Shown: positions 38,301 to 50,070, numbered from the stretch's first letter. The stretch is DNA of 64,000 nucleotides from Watersipora subatra (GCF_963576615.1 NC_088712.1:57677010-57741009); one strand, 5' to 3'. The notes: generated from the sequence alone by a model not told the origin. Program-made: numbers and translations.

Positions 38301-41054
38301 TCATATGCACTTTAGTGTAAAATAATGCTGCAGGAAGTCACTCAGCTGCCTAGTGCTGCAGAATATCAACACGCTGCATAAGAATGTTTGCCATTGTGAT
38401 GCCAGTGCCTTGTTTCTCAGTTTCTTTTCATGACTGTCAGTAGTTGTTAGAGCTACAGCTGTTACACTTGCTACCACTTGTCGCTATAGTTGCTACATCT
38501 GCTACCACTTGTCACTAAAGATAGGTTAAACATACAGTAGACAAATAGCTTAAGTAGACAGCTACTAGTTTCTGTTTGAGGAGTAGTGTTATACTATTAA
38601 TGATATGAATGGACACGTTCAGGTAGTAAAACTCATAGCAATATTTGGCGCTACTAGATTCTCTACAAGTAGAAGGCAACACTAAAGCTGTTTTTTCTCT
38701 GCATATCAAGCATATCTTCTCCGTATCAAGCTACAGCGATGGAGGTGATAATGGTTAACCAAGTTTGCCCTCATTCCCATAATCTTTCTTTTGTACTGAA
38801 TAAGTACTAAAGCAGCTCAAGCCACTGTTTGTTTGAGGCAGCCACAAAAAAGAGGGCACCTCTAGGTTGTTTTTTGAATGAGTGTGAAGGGGTAAAGTTA
38901 GCCTGTCTTGACATGCTGTTGTTTTGCGTAATTTCCCCCCCCCCCCCATCCCCCCATCCCCCCATCCCCCCATCCCCCCCTCCCCGTCGAGCGGCGAGCA
39001 ACAACAGCTTGTCACAAGACGTACTGCACCTGATGCATCAGCTGCACTTATAAGGAGTTGTTCTCTTCCGTCTACGCGGCTTGGCTGCAATGTTATTCCG
39101 GTCGCTCCATTGGTAATCATAACAGTAAACTTTATTAGAATTTGAGAACTTAGGCAACAACAGCGACTAAACATGTCGTTATTTGTGCGCTCAGTCAGTT
39201 TTATTTCTATTTTTGTATCAGTCAGTTTTATTTGCTCTTATGGATTTTATTTTGAGTTTATTTTATTCTTAAGTTCTACTAAAGTTTATCACAGAAGCTG
39301 GTATTTGGTTAAACGTTGTAATCTTGTTTTTTTTTCTACATAAATTTTTGCGTGAAATCCATTATGATTACCAATGGAGCGACCGACATAACATCGCGGC
39401 CAACCGCGTAGACGGAAGAGAACAACTCCCTATAAGTGCAGCTGATGCATCAGGTGCGGTACGTCTTGTAACAAGCTGTTGTTGCTCGCCGCTCGACGGG
39501 GGGACAACTACGCAAAAACAACAGCTTGTCAAGACAGGCTAAGGTAAAGTGTGTCGAGCCAAGAGAAATTGGAGAGCATTTCTTTTGCTGGTTACCTTTA
39601 GAAATGGATTCTTGATGTATTAGCAAGCTTTACAATACACAAGCTTACTTTAAAATATTTATTATAGTAACTACCATACACCAGTGAAGTGGTTTCCATG
39701 TAAACTAGTAAACAACACTGCGCAGCAGTAAGTTCATGTAAGCTGGCCAATGAAGGCCAAAGCCAAAGCAAAGTACTCACCGCTCAACAGGTATAGTTGA
39801 AGCGTAATAGATTCCATCCCTCATCGCAAAGTGTACAGGGGCATCCAGATGTGTACTTGTGTGTTCATTCAAAGATATATCATTGCTTGCATACCAGCCT
39901 CCATCAGGCAGACTTTCATTGGCCACAATTTTCAGCTCAAACGCTTTGTCTGGACAGGAAGCGAAAGAATTAAGGGAGAACAACTCCCTAATACGAGCTA
40001 ATCTATTTGCTTGGACTCTTTTCTATATAGTCTATTTTCATTTTGCCTCCTTTTTGGACTTACATCAAACTTCTTACCTTTAAGAATGAGACAAGCTATT
40101 ATGCACCCTAATCTTTCCAAATCACATCCTATGCAAAACCACAGACAAGAATTAGTGACAACCAGATTGTAAACAGCTACCCTCCAGCATGCGCTGCTCT
40201 CCCCTGCCCACACTGCCTCTTCACTCTTCACTTATATTTTACTCTCCAAACCCTTCTGTCTACTCTTCTCTCAGAATTTATCAATTTCCAGTCTAGCGTT
40301 TTCTCCTTCACTCTTTTTGGCCCTCCCCGCGATCACTCACTCTCGATTAGTTATTTACTCCTCAAACCTACCTCATAAGTAGGTTATCATAAAAGTCTAA
40401 CCAGTTTACTTTTAGTTAAAGTGATCAAGGCTCTAAACGCATTTTAGATGTGGGTGGGTTTTTGACCTATTTACATAGCCTACTATTACAAAGGAAAGAA
40501 CACTTACAAGCTGGCCAGCTGTGAGACTGTGAGTTGAGAGAATGGGACAAATCAACATAATTCATTTTTCCTCTGACAGTGATAATCTCGATGCCACAGA
40601 GAGCTATCTATAAATTTTAAACGAAGCTATTTTTAAATTTTACATAGAGTTATCTCAAAATGTCAAATTTAGCTATCTGCTAATGCCCTATAGAGCTATC
40701 TGTAAATGCTACATAGAGTTATCTAAAATTGTCAAATTTAGCTATTTGCAAATGTTATATAGAGTTATCTGTAAATATTATATGTAAAACAATACACAGG
40801 GTTGCTTTGCATATTTGCTAATATTTTTGTAAGCTACTGACTAATGAAACTAAATAAATATATATTGTGAAAAATAAATAACAAATCATCAAACAGCACT
40901 ACCTGCGGCAGCATTAGTCATATCAACAATAACAGCAATGCACATGTATACAAGTTGGTACCTAACAGTTTACAGATATTCACTGCTTATCTGTTTACAA
41001 GAATAAGAACTTGGAAGATATATCTATACTTACCAATATCCAACAGGCAGCCAT
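32395..41054 (-). CDS. Cyclase-family metal-dependent hydrolase, copy C (most intact)
   Basis: Eight minus-strand exons: 41034-41054, 40903-40961, 40508-40603, 39781-39949, 35791-35917, 35512-35653, 33261-33395 and 32395-32552. From exon 3 onward phases and GT-AG sites agree and the frame is open to a TAG. Exon 3 has YVDLSHSLNSQSHSWP; exon 4 has HTSTHLDAPVHFA, the His-x3-His-x-Asp metal site plus the downstream His of the isatin hydrolase / KynB cyclase family. Exon 5 has LVGPVSLINL and IPKGAI; exons 6-7 have FPGVGIDAA and GVGIDTP; exon 8 has VVGAMKIDSGTGGPARLIA. The protein ends ASSANILSVNLLIILACLFS, a small-residue site plus hydrophobic tail typical of GPI anchoring. Oddity: exon 2 is one base longer than in copy B, so the frame from the exon 1 ATG is lost. 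An internal ATG at 40943 restores it with a shorter leader. The likely role is extracellular amide or ring hydrolysis; the substrate is unknown. Confidence 0.82.
34190..34735 (+). repeat. Cluster of tRNA-headed SINE-like repeats, unit C
   Basis: Homologous to the unit A cluster. B-box-like GTGAGTTTGAATACTACTGA lies near 34235. Tails with GGACAGACAGAC and TTATTATAGTAAAGA are at about 34300-34335 and 34700-34735. Followed by short GGTAGTTAGCTAAG repeats (34760-34830). Confidence 0.5.
36165..36285. repeat. 24-bp tandem repeat, ~5 units
   Basis: Units of ACTATATTTGCTATTGTTAA then TATT in an intron of cyclase copy C. Divisible by three, so it gives a false TIFAIVNI repeat frame. Confidence 0.8.
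36510..36570. repeat. ACAGT pentanucleotide repeat
   Basis: GTACAGTACAGTACAGTACA followed by two GCTTGATGTACAGTACA units. Confidence 0.75.
37045..37470. repeat. TATGTGTA microsatellite, unit C
   Basis: Homologue of 25122-25455, longer and with a regular ATATGTGTAG sub-pattern. It is in a long intron of cyclase copy C. Confidence 0.85.
38899..39541. mobile_element. Long-TIR foldback element, copy 2, absent from paralogous site
   Basis: A 643-bp element of the same family as 2072-2733, starting TAGCCTGTCTTGAC and ending GTCAAGACAGGCTA. The flanking 9-mers are GGGTAAAGT (38890-38898) and AGGTAAAGT (39542-39550), with one mismatch. The homologous point in unit B (about 26671) has a single AGGTAAAGT and no element, so insertion followed the B/C duplication. 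The left arm contains a C-rich run of CCCCCAT-like units at about 38934-38985. Confidence 0.82.
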
Positions 41055-41682
41055 GTCAGTTGACAAACTTTACCAAGGTCTCTTGACTTGGGGAGTGTAA
41101 AGCTACTTTGAAATGTCACTGCGTGGTCAATGTTTGTTCCGCTAGTGAGTAGATGAATAGATTTACATGCCAGACATACTCGTATGAGTGAAATGATAGG
41201 CCAGCTTCAAGACACGTCATTGACATACCTCCTTTCATGCGTGTCATTGAAATTTCTCAGTCATTGGCAAACTTGATTTTGTCTAATCGTTCCAATTGAT
41301 TGAGTTTCTGTTTTATTGAGTTAACAACGATGAATAAACTCCATTTGATGATCTATGAAGAATCATAATGGAAAGATTTAAGATGAAATATAAATCAAGT
41401 CTTGATACCTCTTGGAAACAAGATAAATTAACAAGAGATTAGCTTCAGTGTGAATGTTTTTATGCTCCGTGGCATGTCTGTTGTGATCTACCAGGCTTGG
41501 GAGCAATACTCAAAAACCATCATAATACGAAATCTTCTGCTATTTTCAAATTGGGTCCCAATACCAATATCCAATACTTTCTTTGACAATACCCAATATC
41601 AATATCCACTAATGAGACAGACAACATCCAAAATTAATATCCTATATTGAGACAGACAATATCTATTATCAACGTCCAATAC

Positions 41683-41880
41683 GTGTGTGCGTGCGTGTGG
41701 TGTGTGCGCGTGATGTGTGTGCTTGGTGTGTGTGGTATGATTTTGTGTTTGGTGTGTGGTGTGCATAGTGTGTGTATGTGGGGTATGTGCGGTGTGTGTG
41801 ATATGTGCATGGTGTGTGTGGGATGTGTGCGGTGTGTGGTGTGTGTGGTGTGCGTGGTGTGTGTGAGGTGTGCGTGTATG
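41683..41880. repeat. (GTGTGN)n microsatellite at end of unit C
   Basis: GGTGTGTG-type run, homologous in position to 29238-29542, directly followed by the 19-bp minisatellite. Confidence 0.85.
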
Positions 41881-41881
41881 C

Positions 41882-42872
41882 TTTTGCAATGATAACGTGC
41901 TATTGCAATGATAACATGCTTTTGCACTGATAACGTGCTATTGCAATGATAACACGCTATTGCAATGATAACATGCTGTTGCAATGATAACGTGCTAATG
42001 CGATGATAATGTGCTATTGCGATGATAATGTGCTATTGCAATGATATCGTGCTATTGCGATGATAACGTGCTATTGCAATGATAACGTGCTATTGCAATG
42101 ATAACGAGCTATTGCAATGATAACGTGCTATTGCAATGGTAACATGTTATTGCAATGATAACAGGCTATTGCAATGATAACATGCTATTGCAATGATAAC
42201 ATGCTATTGTAATGATAACGTGCTATTGCAATGATAGCGAGCTATTGCAATGATAACGTGCTATTGCAATGGTAACATGTTATTGCAATGATAACAGGCT
42301 ATTGCAATGATAACATGCTATTGCAATAATAACGTGTTATTGCAATGATAACATGCTATTGCAATGATAACATGCTATTGCAATGATAACGTGCTATTGC
42401 AATGATATTGTGCTATTGCAATGATAACGAGCTATTGCAATAATAACGTGCTAATGCAATGGTAACATGTTATTGCAATGATATCGTGCTATTGCAGTGA
42501 TAACGTGTTATTGCAATGATAACGCGTTATTGCAATGGTAACGTGCTATTGCAATGATAACGTGCTATTGCAATGATAACGTGCTACTGCAATGATAATG
42601 TGCTATTGCAATGGTAACATGTTATTGCAATGATAACGGGCTATTGCAATGATAACATGCTATTGCAATGATAACGTGCTATTGCAATGGTAACGTGCTA
42701 TTGCAATGATAACGAGCTATTGCAATGATAATGTGCTATTGCAATGGTAACATGTTATTGCAATGATAACATGCTATTGCAACAATAACATGCTATTGCA
42801 ATGATAACGTGCTATTGCAATGATGGCGTGTTATTGCAATAATAACGAGCTATTGCAATGATAACGTGCTAT
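41882..42872. repeat. 19-bp minisatellite, ~52 units
   Basis: Tandem units of GCTATTGCAATGATAACGT with scattered point changes and higher-order blocks. About two units occur in the paralogous sequence at 20480-20515, so the array expanded here after the sequences separated. A 255-bp insert splits off the last units. Confidence 0.9.
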
Positions 42873-43128
42873 CCATCGTTTTTTTTACATCATCAAGTCG
42901 TTTGCACATGCGCTCGTTCACAAAAAAGCCGCCATATTGGTAGAAAACGATCGTTTTTCTTTTATTTATTTGTACTTTTAAGTGTTGTTTTGATACTATA
43001 ATAAAAGATTTACAAACAAAAACATTTTTTTCAAATTATCATTGCAAAAGCTTCATGTTTCTAACGATAAAATTGTCTATAAAGATGGCCGACAACGATA
43101 AAATGACGTCACGAAAAAACGAAGGATT
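42873..43128. mobile_element. 255-bp MITE-like insert in the 19-bp minisatellite
   Basis: The ends are inverted: CCATCGTTTTTTTTACATCA on the left and GACGTCACGAAAAAACGAAGG on the right read as complements with a few mismatches. It interrupts the 19-bp minisatellite; one or a few units resume at 43129. No coding capacity; family unknown. Confidence 0.5.
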
Positions 43129-43339
43129 GCAATGATAACGTGCTATTGTAATGATAACACAAAATTGTAGGAATAACATCAAAACATGTCATGGATAACA
43201 TGAATATTTCTGATTTCCTCTTGTTGTACAGCCCAAACTTCAGCATGTTTCTTTGTGGTTCTATACAAAGTCTAGTGAGTCAGTATACAATCATGAAGAA
43301 CTATTCAGGTTAGTATAAGTTGAAAACCTTTAATATGGT

Positions 43340-43745
43340 AGCCAATGTATAAATCTTAGTTTGTTATTGTCTGTCGTTGTCATTGTTCGGTGTATGTCCA
43401 GCTGTAGTGATGAAAATCTAGCAAAGAAAAATCCATATCACATAAGATTTGATCATGGAACCAGGAGTTATCACAAGGCGTTACCAGGGCGTCAAGCTAA
43501 CCCACTAAGCTACACAAGATGCAATGAACTCATTGGGTGATATGAGTCAGTATCTGGATTAAAATATGTCTAGCGACTCTGCGTGACACGCAACATCACT
43601 AAAGCTTGCTCTCACAGTTCTTATTAGTAAGTTTAGCCATATGAATACTAGCTTACTCAAATTAGCCAATGGCAACTACATTACCTGCCACCATTTATAA
43701 GCTGTCTTCAATACTCGTGCAACGTCGGTCATTCAGCTCGTCTTT
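43340..43745 (-). repeat. Dispersed tRNA-like repeat (pair with 20690-21060)
   Basis: Homologue of 20690-21060, with the tRNA-like boxes at about 43450-43520. It extends to TCGTGCAACGTCGGTCATTC, a degenerate version of the Helitron-like hairpin end. Confidence 0.45.
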
Positions 43746-43789
43746 GTTATAATAGTAGCGTTCGTCTGTTCGTCTGTTTAAAGTCATGA

Positions 43790-43905
43790 TTGAAGATTGG
43801 AAAAAGATTGCATTGTATGGGTTTTGAACTTACGACCTTCAATATGGTGGACCAACAATCAAAAACCGCACCGATTAATCATCTTGTGGATATTTGAAAA
43901 TTGCG
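43790..43905 (-). repeat. tRNA-like SINE head
   Basis: The minus strand has GGTCGTAAGTTCAAAACCC, a good B-box match, preceded by a tRNA-like stretch. Boundaries are uncertain. Confidence 0.35.
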
Positions 43906-45030
43906 AAGATACCTAGTCGCTGCGCTTTATCCGCAAATTTTACGATCTCTAATAGACACCAGACTGCGGAGTACTAATAGCTAATAACTTATTCATCTGA
44001 CCCGTCATTTTACAGCCATGCATTATCTTTACTAATTCAGACATTTATTACAGGCTTATCACTGTGAAACCACTCATTTTGATAAACTGTTATTTTCTAA
44101 GGCCTTTCTTATTCCAAGCCATTTCTAGATCAAAAGATTTTGCATGTCTCCTTACAGCACTATTAGTATCAGGCTGTAGCTGATTAGAATATGACTACCA
44201 AATCCGTGACAATTAGCAATTCTAGTTCAGAGTCACAACGAATCAATCTCCAAAATCTAACAGCTCATGCATTTATTAGCTGCTGATTTTTTGATCATCA
44301 TAATTTTGCAAAACCAACCTGTACTGGCGTGTCATATATAGGTCAAGTATAATCGGAAACAAAGAATGTACCCACAACAGATGAGAATAACTGATGGAGA
44401 TGGGAAACCACACCCGCACCCACACTCTTATTTTCGTGCAGGTGTACATGTCTGCTACACAGCTTGCATTCTGTAATTGCTATTTAAATGGTCCAAACAT
44501 GTACTACACGAGTAAGCTGCAGCTGAATGCAAACACCATGACATTTTGTTAACATAGCCAACAACACCGCTGTTTGGCGATAAGAAAGAATTTTTCCATG
44601 GGTTCTTCTAGATTTACCACAAAATGCTTAGTGTAAGAGATAATCTAATTCATCATTATCATTTCTATTTTTGTATACACGTCATGCTATCTGTAATGCT
44701 ACTGTGAAAGCTTTCTATGGACTCATACTAACAGAAGGAGGACAACTCTAAAACCTATCACTTTTGCATGCTCATTAAAATTTCTTTTCTGTCAGATTTG
44801 CAGAGCGATGCAAAGAGGTATCCCTACCAGCTCATCCACTTCCCGGCACCATTAAATAATTGAAGTGGGTAGTAAGGGCTTATCTCTTCATCTTCAGGCA
44901 AAAATTCTGGTAGTCAAGAATCACACAATCGATATGAACTGCTATTTAAACTAGTGGTCTGCAAAAACTGGCCGTTTTGTGCGCCGTGAGACATCATCAT
45001 GTGTAATAGCTACGTACACAATTATTATTA
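43906..45030. other. Intergenic stretch without recognised features
   Basis: No exon-like frame or repeat signature was found between the tRNA-like repeats at 43.8 and 45.0 kb. Confidence 0.35.
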
Positions 45031-45034
45031 GATG

Positions 45035-45177
45035 TAGCAAAATGGTTGAGTGGTGCAGGTGGTAGAGGGCTTGACCTGAGCATGTGGGTTTGATTCTAGT
45101 GCGGGGCAATATTTTTTCTTTAAACTTTTCTAGCATTGCTCCAGACAGACGATGGATACAGCCCCTATATAATATTA
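45035..45177 (+). repeat. tRNA-derived SINE-like repeat
   Basis: A-box-like GGTGCAGGTGGTAGAGGG and B-box-like GGGTTTGATTCTAGTGC are 20-30 bp apart. A tail CCAGACAGACGATGGATAC follows. Same tail type as the clusters at 15.4 and 34.2 kb. Confidence 0.5.
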
Positions 45178-45490
45178 ACGATTAGATGAATACGTGGCGT
45201 TGCCCGGGTGATAAAATGCTACGCAAAAATTTTCTTTTAATTTAACATATATACAACATTTAACATTCTAATATTTAAACTTCATATTGTGAGAAAAGTG
45301 TGTTGGGTAGTTCGAACAAACTGAGAAAAAAATAAAATAGCTGTAAAAGTGTTCAAGTGTGAAATAATTAGCAAGTAATGACTAGATAGTCTGTTCTATT
45401 ACAAGAAATACAATGAAATATGATTTGTTAATGATAGAATTAAAACGAACTGAGAAAACAGAATAAAAAACATTAATATGTTGAATTAAA
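45178..45490 (-). mobile_element. Helitron-like 3' end repeat, inverted
   Basis: On the minus strand this ends CACCCGGGCAACGCCACG, then TATTCATCTAA. It has the same hairpin core as the 1-330 and 47297-47810 repeats, with a CTAA (CTRR-type) end. Interior AT-rich sequence resembles 1-330 read on the other strand. Boundaries are approximate. Confidence 0.38.
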
Positions 45491-45633
45491 AATAACAAAA
45501 ACTACATAGAAATGTGTGTCAAAAAAGGCTACCATTGCAGCAAAAACTCGTTGTATTCAAAGTTTTAATGGACGATACTGGTGCCTTTCGATTTTGGGGC
45601 AAACATATAGCGGTGAAGCGCACAAGGGTACTA

Positions 45634-46907
45634 CAGTAATACTTCAACTTACGAGTGCTCCAACGTACGAGAAACTTGAGATACGAGCAAGCTTTTAAGC
45701 AAGTTTTAGCACTAACATACGAGCCATGTCTGAGATACGAGCCCGTGAGTGAGTTGCCAAGTATGCTGGATGTGTTTTATGAGAACAGCATCACTCTGTA
45801 TTTTTCAACTGCTCAGGTTATACTTTTGTACCGTGTTTTTGTGCGCGATTTTCAGTGCAGAATTATGTGAATTAAAAGTACTGCGCGTAGACCGAAAGTT
45901 TGCCAGTAAAATGAAAGATAATGCAAAGAAAAAGCAAATGATAACAATTGATATTAAACGGAAAATTATTGAAAAATATGCGAAATGTGTATGCGTTATT
46001 GAGCTAGCTCAACAATATGACAGAAATACATCCACAAATATCAAACAGAAGAAATATATTCAGGGCATTTAGTTCGCAAAAGGACTAACCATAGTTTCTA
46101 AACGGCGCAGCGATCTTCACGACCGCTAATGGAGAGACTGCTCAGGCATGGGATAAAAGATAAACAATTGGCCGGTGACAGCGTAACTAAAACGGTGCTA
46201 TGTGAAAAAGCCGGTTCTGTCTATTTAAACTATAAAAATAGACATTCAGACAAGTTGGCTAGTGGTCGTGCATTAACCCTTTGTGACGACACCTGAGTTC
46301 GTCCTAATTGCGACATGTTGAAAGGGCGACAAAGGCAAACGTCCTTAGATAGGTTTATTTTAAAACGGCCAGCTAGTCGTGTGAGCGAAACAAAGGAAAA
46401 GTTAGCTAACCAGCGAGAAACTTTAAACTGTGAACGCCGAAGAAATTTCAATTACGTTAATTACGGTAAGTTAAAAATTAAAGTTTGCTTTTAGGCTTGC
46501 TTCTAAGTCTGTCTTTAAGACTTTGATAAAATCTAAATTTATCAAAGTCAACTGTTGTAAGGAAAGATAACTTATATCTCCCTCTCTGGCAAATGCTAGC
46601 GTTAGCTGCTATTGTATGTACCTATTGTAGGCCTATTTAATTTTACATTTTAATTAATCACATTTCCTTGCATTCTTTTTTATTTGTTGCTTTTTGAAAG
46701 CATGTGGTAAATTAGGACAATAACCAACATGTTCTTTCTGTTACAATATCTTGTTTTTAGTGTTTTATTTGCATTTTTTAGAGTATGAAAACCAATCAAT
46801 ATATATTTAATTGTTCTATATATAAATAAATTGCACCAACATGCGAGTAAATTGACATACAAGCTCAGTCTCGGAAGGCATTAAACTCGTAAGTCGAAGT
46901 ATGACTG
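45634..46907 (+). mobile_element. Pogo/Tigger-like DNA transposon, both ends present, coding decayed
   Basis: The terminal inverted repeats begin CAGTAATACTTCAACTTACG on the left and end AAGTCGAAGTATGACTG on the right. TA flanks both sides (45632-45633 and 46908-46909), as in the Tc1/mariner/pogo superfamily. The coding strand reads MITIDIKRKIIEKYAKCV, then ELAQQYDRN, a CENP-B-type DNA-binding helix-turn-helix, then frame-disrupted ERLLRHGIKDKQL and VLCEKAGSV. The DDE catalytic domain is absent; at 1.27 kb it is an internally deleted, non-autonomous copy. Confidence 0.75.
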
Positions 46908-47159
46908 TATGTCTTTGTAGATTCAGCGATTGTTCTTATAAGAAACCGGAAATAGGATTGTAACATCACAATTTGATATTGCAATGGCACATTTGAAAAT
47001 TACAAAGTGATAAAAGGTAATGAACTTTAAAATATCGTTTAAAAAAATTTAAATGAAACAAACGCAGAATATATTATTGATTAATAATAAAATGTACATA
47101 CTTAGTTTGTAACCTGCAATCGTGATAAGGATAAAAAAAGAATTGAGAACAATAGGAAT

Positions 47160-47290
47160 GGCTTCGCCTAGCGGTCATGCGTGCTTGCTTGTTCACATGG
47201 GTCTTGACTGTCACAAGTTCATATCCTCAATGAAATATGTTTCTCCTTACTAAAACTTTATCGCTATACCCGAGACAGATGAACGACAGT
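47160..47290 (+). repeat. tRNA-like SINE repeat next to Helitron-like element
   Basis: CGCCTAGCGGTCATGCGTGC and CACAAGTTCATATCCTC resemble A and B boxes on the plus strand. The repeat ends a few bases before the TC start of the Helitron-like element at 47297. Confidence 0.35.
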
Positions 47291-47296
47291 CACTTA

Positions 47297-47810
47297 TCTA
47301 TATATATATATATATATTTCTCAAATTCCGTGTGTCGTCGTCGGAAATCCGACTATAGATCTTAAAAACTTCTCTATATATATATACTTCTCAAAGTCCG
47401 TGTGTCGTCGCCGGAAATCCGGCTATAGATCTTAAAAACTTGGATTCAGTATTCCGTACCAAAGAGGATTTGATCTCGGACCAAGCCGTTCACCGGTCTG
47501 ATGCCTTGCCCACAAGACTACGGAAGTCAAATTGCATGCATGCCAATATAAGTCATTATATCAGGGCAAAACCTAACTGCTTTGCGTGACGCGAGTCATA
47601 GCATAACGTCACAAGAAGCTGTTCGCTCACATTATTAAACTGGCTAATAGCAAACTCTCACTACTTCTCATTGTTTCTAAGACAAAAAACTTTTCTCCTG
47701 ATATGTAGTTTGAAAGTTAGAATGGCAAATGTTACTATATGTTAAATACAAATCAATTTTCTGTCCAAATACTCTTCTATTACACGGGCAACGCCGGGTG
47801 ACACAGCTAG
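47297..47810 (+). mobile_element. Helitron-like non-autonomous element with tRNA-like interior
   Basis: It starts TCTATATATATATATA after an A and ends in a CACGGGCAACGCCGGGTG hairpin region, then CAGCTAG, followed by T. A TC start, a 3' hairpin, a CTAG end and A|T flanks are the Helitron signature. The interior carries a second copy of the first 75 bp (about 47371) and a minus-strand tRNA-like segment (about 47455-47525). A sister element with the same plan is at 28473-28924. Confidence 0.65.
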
Positions 47811-47999
47811 TATTTATATATATGGACCTTTTTACTAAGGACATAAAAATGTGCATAGCTGTACTACTTTACAGACTTCAGCCAAACTACCGAGATGCGG
47901 ACAAGACATGTCATGGACAAGTTAACAACCTCGGAAGCCACAACATTTACAAACATAAAACACCATCTTCATAAATCCTTGCAAAGACAAATGCAAAAG

Positions 48000-50070
48000 A
48001 TTTATTGAAAATTATGTACTTATATATATATTTATTCCTTAATCTAGACATGCTTACAATAAATAAGCATACAATGATGTGCGTATAAACACATGCTATA
48101 CAATAACAGCGAGTTGAGTAGTAAATGCAGAACAATGCCATAACGCTACATTTAATGTAGTTACCATAGACTGATTATAGTATAGGTTTACATAAAATCG
48201 GTTTACATATGCGGCATAGACCCGCGATGATTATGTTGCATGACATTTCAATAACAGTTGCAAAAGAAGAGTAACACTCGCAGTCAATAAAAAATATAAT
48301 AAAGACAGCCTTTATTGGCTCACCTTATGACCTTCACTGACTAACATCAGATGCAAATGCATAGCGGAAATCTTATTTCGACATTATAATTGAGATCAAC
48401 TGGTCGAGCTGAAATTTCAAGGCCAAGGTCAAAAAGGGCAGCTGTCTTAAAAGTACAATCGTTACCATAAAGTATGAAGAAAGTCTGAAATGGCACGTTA
48501 AAGAGAACAGGAGATAAAATCATAAGGCAGGCAACCTGCCGAAACATGTCAGAAACCAGACTTGACAGTAACAGTCAGTCGAACTAAACTACCACGGTCA
48601 TTGGTGTGGATATATATAGATATATAATGCACAAAGCTTCCCCACCAGAATAAGCGATATTTACAACTTGTCAACGGTGCACAGCCTATTAACTTATATG
48701 CGTCAGCGGTTATAGTCAGCGATGACTTGCGAGAACCCGCCAGAAGGCTGCAGTTTTATATGACTACCATATTGGTAGCGGGTAGAACCTGACATAACAT
48801 ATAGGGATTAAGTGTCTCATATGCTTAGCAGTTTCTTGAGCCTTACAGAGCAGTTGAGGTAACTGTGTTGCTTTTACTTCCCTTAGTTGCGTGAACTACA
48901 AATAAAATATGTGTACGTGATATCAAGGTCAACATGCACCAACTTTAACGGATGTTATAATTTTTTGTCCTAATTTTAAAAAAGGCGACAACGCTGCAAT
49001 TCCAACATTTATGAAACTGATTACAAGACAGACAACTCCGCATCGAATCAAAATATTGTATGTAATAGCAAATAGCGCAGGTAATTATTTAGTGTAGCTG
49101 TGCACTTTAATGTTTTTATAATCAATTCAATTCAAGGATTCAAACCTTGAAAGGGTTTGTGTGACAAAATATTTGGGTAATAGGGTAAGAGATAAGTTTA
49201 CTCTATATGTATATTCGTGAAGTTGGAGTTATCCTCTATATACTGTTTTCAGGTAATTACTTTATTAACGACCAGTGTGCAAATCGAGTAAAACAATTTA
49301 GCATATGGCGCATAATATAAGACAAGTTCTGTTTCCATAGCCCACAAACATTAAACTACAAAGATCTTTAAAGAAGCAACAGTTTTTCATGTAATTTATC
49401 AGCTGTCGACAGATCCTACCTGACTTTTCTGTACATAGTTATCGTGTATCCTTGATTGAGCAAATAAAACAACGCTACCATAATTATTATACAATTGAAC
49501 TGAAACGTCCCACATGCACTCTAATCGTGCGCTTCCTACGACTAAGGAATTCAAAGCATCCTAAGAGATGTCTATGTCTATGGTTGTCTCTATGGATGTC
49601 TCTATATGCATATTGCTAAACAATTGGGCTAGATAAGCCATGGTACTGGTTCTGCTAGTTTTAAATCATGCACTCATATTGTGAACACATTTCAGAATCT
49701 AACAAAAGTTACCATAACCAATGTGTTAATTTTTAATTATTTAATCATTTTTATATAATATAACGAATTAACCAAAAATACCACACAATTGTACATTTAT
49801 TTTCCTATAACAAATGTTTCACATGAAAGAGTGAAAAATGCATATAAACAAAAGGCCTGTAAACAAGCAATAAGTTTTAGCTTCAATAACAGAAAAGAAT
49901 TAATAAGCTTGCTGAAGATTCTAAAACTACCTAACTGAACCTCATGTAAATGAAGGTCAAGTTGTCTTGATGAACAAAATGCCCGATTCCCTAAAGGAAA
50001 GTGACAATTTATGCCCCCTTTTAATACTTGAAATAGCAGATCAGAATGAGAACGACTCGGCTGTTTCCAG
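48000..50070. other. 2 kb gene desert
   Basis: AT-rich sequence between the Helitron-like element and the Ser/Pro-rich gene. No exon, transposon end or array recognised; it may hold the 3' UTR of the Ser/Pro-rich gene. Confidence 0.35.

Larger units (their letters stand above)
30297..41880. other. Segmental duplication unit C
   Basis: The most complete unit: ORF remnant, 3' flank, eight cyclase exons, shared introns and end microsatellite. It is longer than unit B because of the foldback element and extra intron sequence at about 35960-37040. Confidence 0.7.

Noticed and set aside
41599-41984. His/Thr-rich frames
   Set aside because: Readings of the GTGTGN microsatellite and the start of the 19-bp minisatellite.
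41882-42872. CRISPR-like array
   Set aside because: Units are head-to-tail without spacers, and the genome is eukaryotic; it is a minisatellite.
45035-45100. tRNA gene
   Set aside because: A- and B-box-like words are present but no cloverleaf closes, and a SINE-type tail follows. The same applies to the other tRNA-like heads.
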